From positions 1 to 64,000 of the forward strand of contig NZ_BAABLF010000011.1 in the NCBI RefSeq assembly GCF_039544205.1: 64,000 nt of DNA. The letters run 5' to 3'. The position numbers and the translations under genes were made by a program. The notes under the pieces are model-generated. The model searched no databases. It was given only the letters and a program-made list of their open reading frames with translations, and had not been told where the DNA came from. This DNA is from Ferrimonas gelatinilytica (GTDB lineage: Bacteria; Pseudomonadota; Gammaproteobacteria; Enterobacterales; Shewanellaceae). Shown here piece by piece: positions 49,449 through 60,452 of this stretch. Position 1 is the stretch's first letter; each line of letters opens with the position of its first letter.

Positions 49449-51009
49449 GTTCCAGCACCTGCTCCGCGACACCGGTGCCGGCAGCTTCGTAGATGTTGTA
49501 GACGCGGTGGACTCCAAGCTCGTAAAGGGCTTCCTCCTCCTCCGGCCAACGTGATACCGCGGCAATCTGGCCGTGGAACTGGATCTGCGCTAACTGCTCG
49601 GCCGTAAAGGTATTTCCGTGGTGGTGCGGCATCGCCAGGATCGCCAGTTCGATGTTGCTGTCGTGTTCCACCTTGTCCCAGAAGTCACTGTCCGTGGCAT
49701 CCCCAAGAACCACATTACGGCCCGCCTGACGGTGGTGCTCCACCGCCTCCTGTTTGTGATCGATCCCCAGGATCCTGTCCCCGTAATGTTGCCTCAGGTC
49801 GTCATAAGCACCGGAGCCGATCCGGCCCATGCCGATGATCAGTACCCGTGGCTGCCCCAGCCGGATAGGTCGCTCCTCCGGGTGCAGCAGCTGCCGTTCC
49901 AGGCCACTGAGTCGAATTTTGACCCTCTGGTAAAGCGCCTGGCTTCGGGCAGAGAGGGGGGCGCTGAGGATAAAGCTGAAGGTGACCGCGAGGGCCATCA
50001 CCCTAAGCCAACTGGCGTCCATGCTACCGGTGGCGATGGCGGCGGTCATGACGATAAGACCAAATTCGGAGAAGTTACCCAGGGTCAGAGTGGCCATGAT
50101 GGCGCTGCGCAGGCGCAGACGAAAACGGGTCAGCAGGGCCAGGAACAGCGCGCTTTTGACCGGCAGCAGCAGAGTCAGCGCCAGGGCCGCCACGATCTCC
50201 GCCCCGTTGGGCAACCCCTGCTGACCGATAGTGAGGAAAAAGGCCACCAAGAAGAGCTCCTTAAACAGGAACAGGGACTTGGACAGTTCGTTTGCCTTGG
50301 GGTGGCTGGCCAGCAAGAGCCCCATCACCAAGGCACCCAGGTCGGGCTTGAGTCCCACCAGTTCAAACAGTGCGGCACCCGGAGCAAGAGTCATCGCCAG
50401 GCCAAACAGCACCAGAACCTCGCCGTGCCCGGCGCGATCGAGCAGCCTAAACAGCAGCGGGCGGCATAGCGGTAGCAGCAAGAGGCCCAGTGCCCAGACC
50501 GAGGGCAGGGCCCCCTTACTGATGGTCAGATAGAGTACGGCGAACAGATCCTGCATGATAAGGATCCCGATGGCGGTGCGACCGTAGAGGGATTGGGTGT
50601 CCCCCCGCTCCTCCAGAACCTTGATGGCAAACACCGTACTTGAGAAGCTCAGGGCAAACCCCAGGGTCAGCACCTGTGCCAGCGGCAGGGCGGCAAAAAG
50701 GCCGATTCCCAGAAGCCCCAGCAACTTGATGGCGGCCGCAGCGATCACCACCGTGAGGATCAGGTGAAGACTGGCACCGCCCCAGACTTCGGTTCGGATG
50801 AGGCTACGCAGATCCAGCTTGAGGCCGATGGCAAACAGCAGCAGCAGTACCCCAAGATCGGCGATGGGCTCCAGCACCGGCAGTGCTTCGATTCCCGCCC
50901 CGTAGAGGGCAAAACCGGCCAGCAGGTAACCGATCAGTGGTGGAAACCCGATTAGGGTAACTAGGACGGCCAACATCAGCGGCAGCAGTAACAGCAGGGG
51001 ATCCATCAT
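49312..51009 (-). CDS. CPA2-family cation:proton antiporter with TrkA-N domain
   Basis: 565 residues. The N-terminal 370 residues form about 12 membrane helices of the KefB/YbaL type (IADLGVLLLLFAIGLKLD, GFALSFSSTVFAIKVLEERG). Residues about 385-500 are a Rossmann RCK/TrkA-N domain (RVLIIGMGRIGSGAYDDLRQ). It probably exchanges K+ or Na+ for H+. The last 46 residues or so (after EQVLE) are Ser/Pro-rich, low complexity and unlike the family; they are encoded on the strand opposite the Lon-N-domain gene. A lost stop codon is the simplest explanation. Confidence 0.87.
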   Translation of the reverse strand: MMDPLLLLLPLMLAVLVTLIGFPPLIGYLLAGFALYGAGIEALPVLEPIADLGVLLLLFAIGLKLDLRSLIRTEVWGGASLHLILTVVIAAAAIKLLGLLGIGLFAALPLAQVLTLGFALSFSSTVFAIKVLEERGDTQSLYGRTAIGILIMQDLFAVLYLTISKGALPSVWALGLLLLPLCRPLLFRLLDRAGHGEVLVLFGLAMTLAPGAALFELVGLKPDLGALVMGLLLASHPKANELSKSLFLFKELFLVAFFLTIGQQGLPNGAEIVAALALTLLLPVKSALFLALLTRFRLRLRSAIMATLTLGNFSEFGLIVMTAAIATGSMDASWLRVMALAVTFSFILSAPLSARSQALYQRVKIRLSGLERQLLHPEERPIRLGQPRVLIIGMGRIGSGAYDDLRQHYGDRILGIDHKQEAVEHHRQAGRNVVLGDATDSDFWDKVEHDSNIELAILAMPHHHGNTFTAEQLAQIQFHGQIAAVSRWPEEEEALYELGVHRVYNIYEAAGTGVAEQVLELSPHLPHRESGSETSRTASSYGNPAVPSASACPSQSKAALPTSAD

Positions 51010-51196
51010 GGAGCAACATTCCTTTTTGGGGGCATCGGGGGCGGCGACATTCTACCAGTTTGCCGGGCTACGGGGAGGCCACACCAGGGTGGTTTTTTCC
51101 GCCTCGGCCGGTCCGCGGGTTGTCCGTGTCAGCGTGACGGCGAGGCCCGAGCCGAATTGCCGGTCAGCAGAGAGGCTCCTTTTCAGATGGAGAAGC

Positions 51197-51228
51197 AAAA
51201 AAACGCCCGCAGTGGCGGACGTTTTTTA
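51197..51228 (-). terminator. Terminator of dsbD
   Basis: ACGCCCGC-AGTG-GCGGACGT hairpin followed on the - strand by TTTTTTT, 17 nt beyond the dsbD stop. Confidence 0.88.
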
Positions 51229-51244
51229 TTGGGCAAGCGGATAA

Positions 51245-52984
51245 TTACTGCTTCAGCACCCTATCCAAGTGCTCGGCAAAGGGGCGTGGGCCCATGAAGC
51301 CGGTGACCCTGAGCTGGCTCAGCTCGTTGCCTTCGGGGGAGAAGAACAGCAGGGTGGGAAGGCCCAGTACCCGGTAGCTTTCCAGCAGCTCGATATCCTG
51401 GACATCGTTGGCGGTGACATCCGCCTGCAGCAGCACCATGTTGTCCGTGCGCTCACGCACCTCCGACTTGGGGAAGGTCTTATGTTCGAACTCTTTACAG
51501 GCCACGCACCAGTCGGCGTAGAGATCCAGCATCACCGCCTTCCCTTCGGCGTTGGCCTTGGCGACCTCGCGGTTCAGATCGTCCAGGCTCTTGATGTAAA
51601 CAAACTCAACCTGGTGTGCTGATTCCTGCTCCATCACCGCGTGAAGGCCGTAGGAGACGCTGCCGAGCAACCCGAGGGAGAGCAGGACGGTGCGAGCCAT
51701 CTTGAGCCAGCTGAACGCCGTTTTTTTGTTGGCCAGCAGCAGGTAGGCCGCCAGAGCAACGCCCCAGAGTGCCCACAACAGATCCAGCACCATACCGGCG
51801 TAGAGGCGGTCCAGCATCATCAGGGCGACGGCGATCATCAGGAAGCCAAACACATGCTTGATGGTTTCCATCCAGGGCCCGGCTTTGGGCAGGAGCTTAC
51901 CGCCGGAGGTGCCCAGCATCAGCAGGGGTAGGCCCATTCCCATGGAGAGGGCGTAAAGCGCCGCGCCGCCAAGCAGGGTGTCGCCACTTTGCGCCACGTA
52001 GATCAGCGCGCCGGAGAGGGGTGCCGTGGTGCAGGGGGAAGCCACCAGGCCTGAGATTAGCCCCATGATGAATACTCCCGCGAAGGAGCCGCCACGTTGC
52101 TGGTTCTGGGCCTGGTTGAGTCGGTTCTGCAGGGCCGCAGGCAGCTGCAGGTTATAGAGACCGAACATCGACAGGGAGAGCACCACGAAGAGCACCGCCA
52201 GGCTTATCAAAACCGCCGGACTTTGCAACGCCGCCTGGTACTTGACCCCGGCAGAGGCCACCACCAGTCCCAGCAGGGTGTAGGTCAGTGCCATGCCCTG
52301 GACATAGGTAAAGGAGAGGGCGAACGCCTTGGAGGTGGTGAGCTTACCTTGTCCACCGATGATGGAGGTGAGGATCGGGTACATGGGGAAGACACAGGGG
52401 GTGAATGCCAGCAGTACACCGAGTCCAAGGAAGGTGGCCAAGGTCAGCCACAGGGAGTCACCGGCCAGCATAGCGGCCAGGCCGTCCTGCTGGGTCTGGG
52501 CCCCCTCGATGGAGGAGCCGGTCGGGGTCTGCGCTGTCAGGCCACTGTTCTTGGCAACAGCATTGAGAAACACGGTTTTCTTGGTGGGGGGATAACAGAG
52601 GATCCCATCGAGACAACCCTGATAGGTGACGGTCACGGTGGCGTCATCGCTGGCCTGGAGAATGGGCAGCGTCACAGTTACCTGGTCGAAGTAGACCGGT
52701 TGGTCGCCGAACCAGTCATCGAAGTGGTTCTGTGGGGTGGGGTACAGGGGCTCCCCAAGTACGACCTCTCCCTCGGTCTCAAAGCTGAATTTCTCCTGGT
52801 AGAGGTAGTAGTCCTTACCGGCCATGGCCCAGGAGAGTTCGAGCCGATTATCCTGCTGACCGAAGTCAAAGGTGTAGGCTTCCTCTACAGGCAGCACCTG
52901 TGGCTCCTGTTTCAGGAAGGAGAAGTTGGCGAAGGCGTGGCCACTGGCCAGCAGCATCAGCAAAAAAGGTAACAGTCTTTTCAT
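51245..52984 (-). CDS. dsbD: Thiol:disulfide interchange protein DsbD
   Basis: 579 residues in three parts: periplasmic alpha domain with CLDGILCYPP, eight membrane helices with redox cysteines in FTPCVFPMYPI and SPCTTAPLSG, and a C-terminal thioredoxin-like domain with ADWCVACKEFE. It carries electrons from thioredoxin to periplasmic DsbC/CcmG. The start codon ATG 52984 overlaps the end of cutA (ATGA); there is no good own RBS, so translation was coupled to cutA. Confidence 0.96.
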   Translation of the reverse strand: MKRLLPFLLMLLASGHAFANFSFLKQEPQVLPVEEAYTFDFGQQDNRLELSWAMAGKDYYLYQEKFSFETEGEVVLGEPLYPTPQNHFDDWFGDQPVYFDQVTVTLPILQASDDATVTVTYQGCLDGILCYPPTKKTVFLNAVAKNSGLTAQTPTGSSIEGAQTQQDGLAAMLAGDSLWLTLATFLGLGVLLAFTPCVFPMYPILTSIIGGQGKLTTSKAFALSFTYVQGMALTYTLLGLVVASAGVKYQAALQSPAVLISLAVLFVVLSLSMFGLYNLQLPAALQNRLNQAQNQQRGGSFAGVFIMGLISGLVASPCTTAPLSGALIYVAQSGDTLLGGAALYALSMGMGLPLLMLGTSGGKLLPKAGPWMETIKHVFGFLMIAVALMMLDRLYAGMVLDLLWALWGVALAAYLLLANKKTAFSWLKMARTVLLSLGLLGSVSYGLHAVMEQESAHQVEFVYIKSLDDLNREVAKANAEGKAVMLDLYADWCVACKEFEHKTFPKSEVRERTDNMVLLQADVTANDVQDIELLESYRVLGLPTLLFFSPEGNELSQLRVTGFMGPRPFAEHLDRVLKQ

Positions 52985-53318
52985 GTTGTAAGGTTTTGCT
53001 TAATCCATTCCATATACGCTTGATGACCCCAAACAGTGGGCACCGCAATGATCTCCGGCACCTCGTAGGGATGATGCTGCAGGATACAGCGTTCCAGTTC
53101 GACCAGGCTGCTTTGCTGGGTTTTGATCAGCAGTTGGCACTCCTGGTCTTCACAAACTGAGCCCTGCCACCGGTACAGAGAGGTGATCCCGGGTACCAGA
53201 TTAACGCAGGCGGCCAGGTGTTGGCTCAGCAGGATCCTGCCAGGTCCTTGCCACGCTGTTCAGTGGGGCAGGTGCAGAGGACTACCACGGCGTCGCCGTC
53301 GTTGCTCAATGTTGTCAT
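52981..53318 (-). pseudogene. cutA: cutA with a one-base deletion
   Basis: Two reading frames together give a full CutA1-type protein. Frame 1 starts ATG 53318 (MTTLSNDGDAVVVLCTCPTE, then QRGKDLA) and stops early. From about 53240 the -1 shifted frame continues ILLSQHLAACVNLVPGITSL, then CQLLIKTQQS, HHPYEVPEIIAVP, EWIKQNLTT and stops within the dsbD start. Restoring one base near 53239-53242 (in GACCTGGCAGGATC) fuses them. CutA is a trimeric protein linked to divalent metal tolerance. Either a real mutation or a sequencing error. Confidence 0.88.
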
Positions 53319-53477
53319 ACCGAATCGCTCGTGCTTCCTGTTTGCGATAGAGGACAGGGTACGGGATTGTGGGCGCGACTGCACAGTTTGCCTGCGCAAA
53401 ACATGAGCCTGGCTTGAAATCTGACCCTTGCGGCCCCAGCTTGGTTTCATTCGCGCCGATGAATTTGTGAGGTTGTC

Positions 53478-53930
53478 TTGTTCTTTCCCCTGTTTTTGCT
53501 CTTCGTCGTGGTGCCCGTTGCCGAGATCTATGTGCTGGTCAGCGTGGGATCGGTACTGGGGGCTTTTAATACCATTGCCCTGGTTCTGCTGACGGCCCTG
53601 CTGGGGGCGTCATTGGTGCGCAGCCAGGGGCTGGCCACCCTGATGGATGTTCAGCAGCGTCTCTCCCGTGGCGAGATGCCGGGCCAGCAGATCATCGAGG
53701 CGATGCTGCTTGCCCTGGCCGGTGTGCTGCTGGTGACGCCGGGATTCGTGACCGACTTCTTCGGTCTGTTGATCCTCACTCCGGTGACCCGTGCCCCCAT
53801 TGCCCGTTACGTGATGACCCACATGCAGGTGCGCATGGTAGCGAGGGGCGCGGGCGGATTTGAACCCCGTCGCCCTGGCGACGCCCAATCCGGTAACACC
53901 ATCGAGGGAGACTTTGAGCGTAAGGACTGA
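53478..53930 (+). CDS. fxsA: FxsA-family membrane protein
   Basis: 150 residues with two to three membrane segments, FLLFVVVPVAEIYVLVSVGS and LLALAGVLLVTPGFVTDFFG, typical of FxsA (suppressor of F exclusion of phage T7). The start is a TTG at 53478 with GAGG 6 nt upstream; no other in-frame start exists before the upstream stop. C-terminal tail hydrophilic. Divergent from cutA, same neighbourhood of groESL and dsbD as in Shewanella. Confidence 0.9.
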   Translation: MFFPLFLLFVVVPVAEIYVLVSVGSVLGAFNTIALVLLTALLGASLVRSQGLATLMDVQQRLSRGEMPGQQIIEAMLLALAGVLLVTPGFVTDFFGLLILTPVTRAPIARYVMTHMQVRMVARGAGGFEPRRPGDAQSGNTIEGDFERKD

Positions 53931-53950
53931 GTGACACCGACCCGTTGGCC

Positions 53951-54064
53951 CCGGCTCTTGGGAATCAGGTCCGAGATCCTCGTTCCTAAGAGCGCTGTGC
54001 CTCACAGCGCCCAGTAATTTCCAAGGTAGACGGAGTGAATCACAATTCAGAGCCGTTATTTAGT
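53951..54064 (+). repeat. Dispersed repeat, copy E (left end truncated)
   Basis: Has CCGGCTCTTGGGAA, GTCCGAGATCCTCGTTCCTAAG and ends GAATCACAATTCAGAG, CCGTTATTTAGTG like the other copies. The first part (CCTAAATA...CCCAGAAGC) is missing. Confidence 0.55.
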
Positions 54065-54113
54065 GTGAAGCTCTGGGGAGCGGGGCCCATTGCGGGGATA
54101 ACCACGACAGAGG

Positions 54114-54142
54114 AAAAAACGGGGCCGATTGGCCCCGTTTTG
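54114..54142. terminator. Terminator between fxsA and dcu (bidirectional)
   Basis: AACGGGGCC-GATT-GGCCCCGTT with AAAAAA on one side and TTTT on the other. It is 70 bp after the dcu stop and 183 bp after fxsA. Confidence 0.85.
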
Positions 54143-54211
54143 CTGTGTATCCGCGGTTTCGGGCTTGGCCCCGGCATCAGGCGGGGGCGGATCGAACACC
54201 TAAAAAACCGG

Positions 54212-55612
54212 TCAGTACGCCGCTTCCGGCCGGGGGCGCAGGGCGATAAAGGCCAGCAGCGCCATCAGGGCCAGCGCCAACCAGAGGCCAAAGGCGGTGG
54301 TGGCCATCAGGTAGCCCAGGACGGTCGCGCTGCCCACCCCGATCAACCCCGGGACCATAAAGCTGTGGTTGAACACGTACTTTCCGATCCGGGTGGTGCC
54401 GGAACGATCAAAGTTGATGGCAGCCAGATCGCTCGGGTAGAAGCAGAAGACGAAGTAGGCGTAACAGGCAGGCAGGACACCGATCAATACGTCGGTGGGC
54501 AGCCCCAGGGTAAAGCCCATCGGCAACATCACCGTCAGGGTGGCCGCCTGGCTTTTCAGGAAGATGGAGACGGCGAACATCGCCAGGGCGAAGGTCCAGG
54601 GGGCGGCCTGCACCATGTCGCCCACCTGCGCCAGGATCATTACCTTGTGTGTCGCCACAATGGTGTCGGAGAACCAGGCGATACCAAACACGGTGATTAC
54701 CGCGGTCATGCCCGCCTTGAAGACACTGGCTTCGGGAATGGCTGCGGCCTTGATCTTGGTACTCAACAGGATCAAGGCACCCACGGTCAGCATCATGAAC
54801 TGGATTGCCACCGACATCGACAGCGGCTTGCCGTTGTCCATGGCGGGCAGCAGGGAGGGAAAGAGGGCCACCAGAACGATGGCAGCGATCCCGGCGATAA
54901 ACACGGCCAAACCGACTTTGGCGGTGCGGTTCACCTCGGCATTGAGGGTGGTGGTGCGATCGCCCTCGATGCGGGCACGCTGCTCCGGATCCGCCAGGCG
55001 GGCCTGGAACTCGGGATCTTCTGCCAAATCCTTGCCGCGACGCACACTCCAGGTGGCGGCCAGCAGCATGCCGAGGAAGGTGGCGGGGATGGTGACCGTG
55101 AGGATCTCCATCAGGCTAAGGTTCACATCGTTGCTGGCGGCATTGGCCAGGACAACGGCGGCGGCCGCGGCGATGGGGCTGGCGGTGATCCCCATCTGTG
55201 AGGCAACCGAGGCGATGGCCATCGGCCGCTCCGGGCGGATCCCCTTGCCGTAGGCTACGTCGTAGATCACCGGCAGCAGCGGGTAGACCGAGTGACCGGT
55301 ACCCACCAGGGTGGTCAGCGACCAGGTGCAGATGGGGGCCAGGTAAACCACCTTCTCAGGCCGTTTGCGCAGTAAACGCTCTGCCGCCTGCACCAGCAGG
55401 TTGAGGCCACCGGTAACCTCCAGTGCGGCGGAGGCCGCGACCACCGCCAGGATGATCATCATCACGCTGACCGGCGGTGACCCCGGGACCAGACCGAAGA
55501 CGAACGCCAGGATGGAGACCCCCAGTCCCCCCAAAAGTCCGAGGGCCATGCCGCCGAAGCGGATCCCCACAAGAATGATCCCCAAAAGCAGGGCAAAATG
55601 GATCCAGAACAT
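54212..55612 (-). CDS. Anaerobic C4-dicarboxylate transporter, Dcu family
   Basis: 466 residues, 10-12 membrane helices. Family stretches: ICTWSLTTLVGTGHSVYPLLPVI, ASQMGITASPIAAAAAVVLA, CFYPSDLAAINFDRSGTTRIG. DcuB-type antiporters exchange fumarate for succinate during fumarate respiration; length and sequence fit DcuB more than DcuA. ATG 55612 follows GAGGAAGAGG. A CRP-like site lies at 55696-55711. With frdCAB at 34-37 kb it completes a fumarate-respiration set. Confidence 0.88.
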   Translation of the reverse strand: MFWIHFALLLGIILVGIRFGGMALGLLGGLGVSILAFVFGLVPGSPPVSVMMIILAVVAASAALEVTGGLNLLVQAAERLLRKRPEKVVYLAPICTWSLTTLVGTGHSVYPLLPVIYDVAYGKGIRPERPMAIASVASQMGITASPIAAAAAVVLANAASNDVNLSLMEILTVTIPATFLGMLLAATWSVRRGKDLAEDPEFQARLADPEQRARIEGDRTTTLNAEVNRTAKVGLAVFIAGIAAIVLVALFPSLLPAMDNGKPLSMSVAIQFMMLTVGALILLSTKIKAAAIPEASVFKAGMTAVITVFGIAWFSDTIVATHKVMILAQVGDMVQAAPWTFALAMFAVSIFLKSQAATLTVMLPMGFTLGLPTDVLIGVLPACYAYFVFCFYPSDLAAINFDRSGTTRIGKYVFNHSFMVPGLIGVGSATVLGYLMATTAFGLWLALALMALLAFIALRPRPEAAY

Positions 55613-55695
55613 CCTCTTCCTCAATCTCTTTGTGAATGGCCCTGCGGGCCTGAAATGCATGCACGGGTAAACTAGCCGCTGCGGTATTTTCGCGG

Positions 55696-55711
55696 TGTGC
55701 GCCGAGTCACA
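55696..55711. promoter_or_regulatory. CRP-like site upstream of dcu
   Basis: On the - strand TGTGA-CTCGGC-GCACA matches the CRP consensus TGTGA-N6-TCACA at 9 of 10 positions, 84 bp upstream of the dcu start codon. Confidence 0.55.
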
Positions 55712-55858
55712 AATCGGGTTGGTGGCGGGAGCTTTTTCTCAAGTGGGCGATGGCCGCTGTGCGTTACATCAATACCTTGGGTGGCCAAACCGCTTTGGCC
55801 CGGAGTGGACTGACGGTGGGGGCTGCGCGGGTTGGGGTTGTTCGAAGGGGCTTCTGGG

Positions 55859-57235
55859 TCAGCGCAGCGGGCGCAGGAAGCGAGCGAGCGGGCGTTGCTC
55901 GGTCGTCTCGCTCAGCGAGCCCAGGTGGTGGCGGGCCAGCAGGTAGCTGCCCAGCCCCAGCAGGGTGTTGGCCAGGGCAACCCCGATAAACAGGCCCTCG
56001 GCGCCGTTCAGGTAGGCCCCGAGCCAGGCGCCCGGCAGCAGCACCGACAGGCGCAGGATGTTCAGCAGCAAGGCTGGTAGGGGCTGACTCATGGCGTTGA
56101 GGGAGATCGCGAGCAGGATCACCACCGCCAGGGCGCCGTAACCCAAGGGCACCCAGAGCAGGAACTGCTCGAGGTAGTGGTGGGTCTGGGGATCGGTGGC
56201 AAAGATTGACGCCAGGGGCTCGTTGCCGAGCCAGAGCAGGCCGTAGATCCCCAGTTGTACCAGCACAATGGCGTGGATACTGCCCAACAGCGCTTTGTAG
56301 GCCCTATCCTGCCGCCCCGCCCCGAGATTCTGTGCCAGGAAGGGCGCCAGTGCACCGCAGAGGGCGGTGACGCCGATCAGCAGAAAAGACTCAATTCGGA
56401 TGGCGGCGCCAAAGGCCGCGACCGCGTGAGTATCGATCCTCGCCAGCAGGGCGATGAGAACCGCATTGGCTAGGGGGTTGAGCAGGTTGGAGAGCGTGGC
56501 CGGCCGGGCAATATGCAGCAGCGAGCGCCAGTGGCTGCGCAGCCGTGCCGCGCAGGGGCGGGTGATCAATCGATGGCGAACCGCGAGCAGGTACGCGGCT
56601 ACCAGGAAGCTGAGACTCCAGGCCAGCACGGTGGCCAGGGCCGCCCCTTTGAGCCCCATGGCGGGGATAGGGCCGAGGCCAAACATCAGGATGGGGTCCA
56701 GCACCGCGTTGAGCAGCGCCACCAGCACCGTCACCAGGGCTGGGGTAAAGGTGTTACCGGTGGCGCGGATCGCCTGGTTGCCGACGATGGGCAGCACTAG
56801 CAGGCCTACCCCCCAGTACCAGATGGTCATGTACTCCTGGGCCAGGGGCAAGAGGCGTTCTGTCCCCCCCAGCAGGCGGAAAAGGCTCTCCTGGGTGAGC
56901 AGACCACCAAGGCCCACGGCGGTGACGACCACCAGGGCCAGCAACAGGCCGTGGCTGACAAATTGCTGCGCTTCTTCTCTTTTACCCCGGCCCAACAGTC
57001 TCCCCAGTGGCACCGCCATACCGGTGCCCAGTCCCAGCGCGATGGAGATCACCATCAGCGTGGGGGCCAGGGTCAGGCCGAAGGCGGCCAGGGGTTCAGT
57101 GCCGAGCCGGGAGATGAAGTAGGCATCGGTCAGTTGAAAGGCGATGAGGCTGAGTACCGCCAGAAGGTTGGGCAGGGTCAGGCGCAGCAGGGTGCGGGTG
57201 ATGCTGCCATGCAGCAGATCCAGCTCTTTTCCCAT
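55859..57235 (-). CDS. MATE-family efflux transporter
   Basis: 458 residues with 12 membrane helices in two similar halves (LTLPNLLAVLSLIAFQLTDAYFISRL and IARPATLSNLLNPLANAVLIALLARI segments). Drug/sodium or proton antiporter of the multi-antimicrobial extrusion family. ATG 57235 is selected from the RBS AGAGGTG; a longer frame to 57310 has none. Divergent from groES. Confidence 0.88.
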   Translation of the reverse strand: MGKELDLLHGSITRTLLRLTLPNLLAVLSLIAFQLTDAYFISRLGTEPLAAFGLTLAPTLMVISIALGLGTGMAVPLGRLLGRGKREEAQQFVSHGLLLALVVVTAVGLGGLLTQESLFRLLGGTERLLPLAQEYMTIWYWGVGLLVLPIVGNQAIRATGNTFTPALVTVLVALLNAVLDPILMFGLGPIPAMGLKGAALATVLAWSLSFLVAAYLLAVRHRLITRPCAARLRSHWRSLLHIARPATLSNLLNPLANAVLIALLARIDTHAVAAFGAAIRIESFLLIGVTALCGALAPFLAQNLGAGRQDRAYKALLGSIHAIVLVQLGIYGLLWLGNEPLASIFATDPQTHHYLEQFLLWVPLGYGALAVVILLAISLNAMSQPLPALLLNILRLSVLLPGAWLGAYLNGAEGLFIGVALANTLLGLGSYLLARHHLGSLSETTEQRPLARFLRPLR

Positions 57236-57415
57236 TGACACCTCTACGACTCGTGTACTGCCCGGCGGCAATGAAACATCGCCATGCTTTGTGGCTCCTT
57301 GGCGGAGCAAAACCCCGGCATGTTAGCAATCCAGGGGGGGGGCGGCAAAAGATATCGCCGCCGTTTAGGCGGCTCGCGTCGATGCCCCTGGGAGAAAAAT
57401 TTTTTTGTGTTGCCC

Positions 57416-57445
57416 CTTGTTTTTGTCCGGGGCCGATCCCCATAT
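57416..57445 (+). promoter_or_regulatory. Sigma-32 heat-shock promoter of groESL
   Basis: CTTGTTT (57416-57422) and CCCCATAT (57438-57445), spaced 15 nt, match the sigma-32 consensus CTTGAAA and CCCCATNT. Located 80-109 bp upstream of groES. Confidence 0.75.
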
Positions 57446-57524
57446 ACCCAATCAGTTGGCAGCTAACTGCCCAACCCGTTGGTTTAAAGAAAAAACACGG
57501 AACCGTTCTTAGGAGAGATTACAG

Positions 57525-57815
57525 ATGAAAATCCGTCCGTTGCACGATCGCGTTATCGTTAAGCGCACCGAAGTTGAATCCAAGTCCGCTGGCGGCATCG
57601 TTCTGACCGGCAGCGCGGCAGAAAAGTCCACCCGTGGCGAAGTGGTCGCCGTGGGCAATGGCCGCATTCTGGACAATGGCGATGTTAAAGCCCTGGATGT
57701 CAAAGTGGGCGATATCGTGATCTTTAACGAAGGCTACGGCGTCAAGACCGAGAAGGTGGATGGCGTCGAGATGCTGATCATGTCCGAGTCCGACATCCTG
57801 GCAATCGTTGAATAA
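57525..57815 (+). CDS. groES: Co-chaperonin GroES
   Basis: 96 residues. MKIRPLHDRVIVKRTEVESK is the family N-terminus; the mobile loop GGIVLTGSAAEKST docks onto GroEL. RBS AGGAG, then groEL after 31 nt. Divergent from the MATE gene. Confidence 0.98.
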   Translation: MKIRPLHDRVIVKRTEVESKSAGGIVLTGSAAEKSTRGEVVAVGNGRILDNGDVKALDVKVGDIVIFNEGYGVKTEKVDGVEMLIMSESDILAIVE

Positions 57816-57846
57816 TCTGTACTGCATTCTTTAGAAGGAACAAACA

Positions 57847-59490
<1,644 letters not shown>

Positions 59491-59558
59491 TTTGTGCCCC
59501 ATGTTCATAGCCCTTAAAAATCAAAGCTTTAACTGAGGGCTCTGGACACCTTTCTGGA

Positions 59559-59595
59559 CAGCCGACTGGACTAACATCTGGTCGGCTGTTTTGTT
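59559..59595 (+). terminator. Terminator of groESL
   Basis: CAGCCGAC...GTCGGCTG hairpin, 14-nt loop, followed by TTTTGTT. A second hairpin AGCCCT...AGGGCT lies just before (about 59508-59542). Confidence 0.75.
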
Positions 59596-59622
59596 AATGA
59601 CTAGTGGAGCAAAGGAAGGCGT

Positions 59623-60429
59623 ATGTCAGAAGTCATTGCTTATGCTGACGAGAGTGGAGTAACTGCAGGTAGCGCTTGCTATACCATCGGAGTATTAAAT
59701 GTCCCATCTGCGTACTTGGACACCTTTGAAACGAATGTTGCTGAGATTCTTGAGCGGAATGGAATTCGGGGTGAAGCCAAGTGGCAGAAGGTCCGGAAAA
59801 GCGCAGGGCAAGTTAATGCATGTATCGAACTACTGAAACTGGTCCTTAGCGGTCCTTGCTCATTTCACTGTATCGCGGTTGAAAAATCGAAGTTCAGGAG
59901 GTGGCAAACAGATGAGGAGACCGCTTTCTTTATGACTTACAACTTTCTGCTTTCGAATAGTTGTAGGGGGCCAGCGGCCAAAGTGGATGTAAAGATGGAC
60001 CAGAAGAGTACGAGCTATGCGAAACAAGATGAGGTCGTCCATATCATCACTAATCATATGTTGGCGAAGATTCGATCAGTATCTTCAGTTAACACCCTAG
60101 AGATGGTGGATTCTAAAGATCACCTCCCTCTTCAAGTGGTTGATATGCTCACGGGTGCGGTTAACTGTGGTTATTTGCAGTATCTCGACCCATCGGCACC
60201 AATGGCCCCTGCAAAAAGGTTGGCATGCAAGCGAATGGCTGCCTTGCTCGGCTTCACTGATATGGCAAGCGATACGTATCCTAACGATGATTTCAACATC
60301 TGGCACTTCCCTGTTGAAACAAGAGCTAAGCCAAGAACGGAGGAGGTGACCCCCAAAATGTCAGTTTCAACCGTATCTCGGTCTCAATATGACGCCTTTG
60401 TTGAAAAGGCCAAGTCGCCGGCTACCTAA
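59623..60429 (+). CDS. DUF3800-domain protein
   Basis: 268 residues. YADESG with D9, E10 near the N-terminus and the later DSKDHLPLQVVDMLTGAV are the DUF3800 marks, an RNase H-like fold of unknown function with acidic residues expected to bind metal. Found widely on mobile islands and near defence genes. First gene after groEL, behind AAGGAAGG, in AT-richer DNA than the chromosome core. Gap of 23 nt to the next gene, so both form one operon. Confidence 0.85.
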   Translation: MSEVIAYADESGVTAGSACYTIGVLNVPSAYLDTFETNVAEILERNGIRGEAKWQKVRKSAGQVNACIELLKLVLSGPCSFHCIAVEKSKFRRWQTDEETAFFMTYNFLLSNSCRGPAAKVDVKMDQKSTSYAKQDEVVHIITNHMLAKIRSVSSVNTLEMVDSKDHLPLQVVDMLTGAVNCGYLQYLDPSAPMAPAKRLACKRMAALLGFTDMASDTYPNDDFNIWHFPVETRAKPRTEEVTPKMSVSTVSRSQYDAFVEKAKSPAT

Positions 60430-60452
60430 CCAGCTAGCAACCAGGGGAGTTA

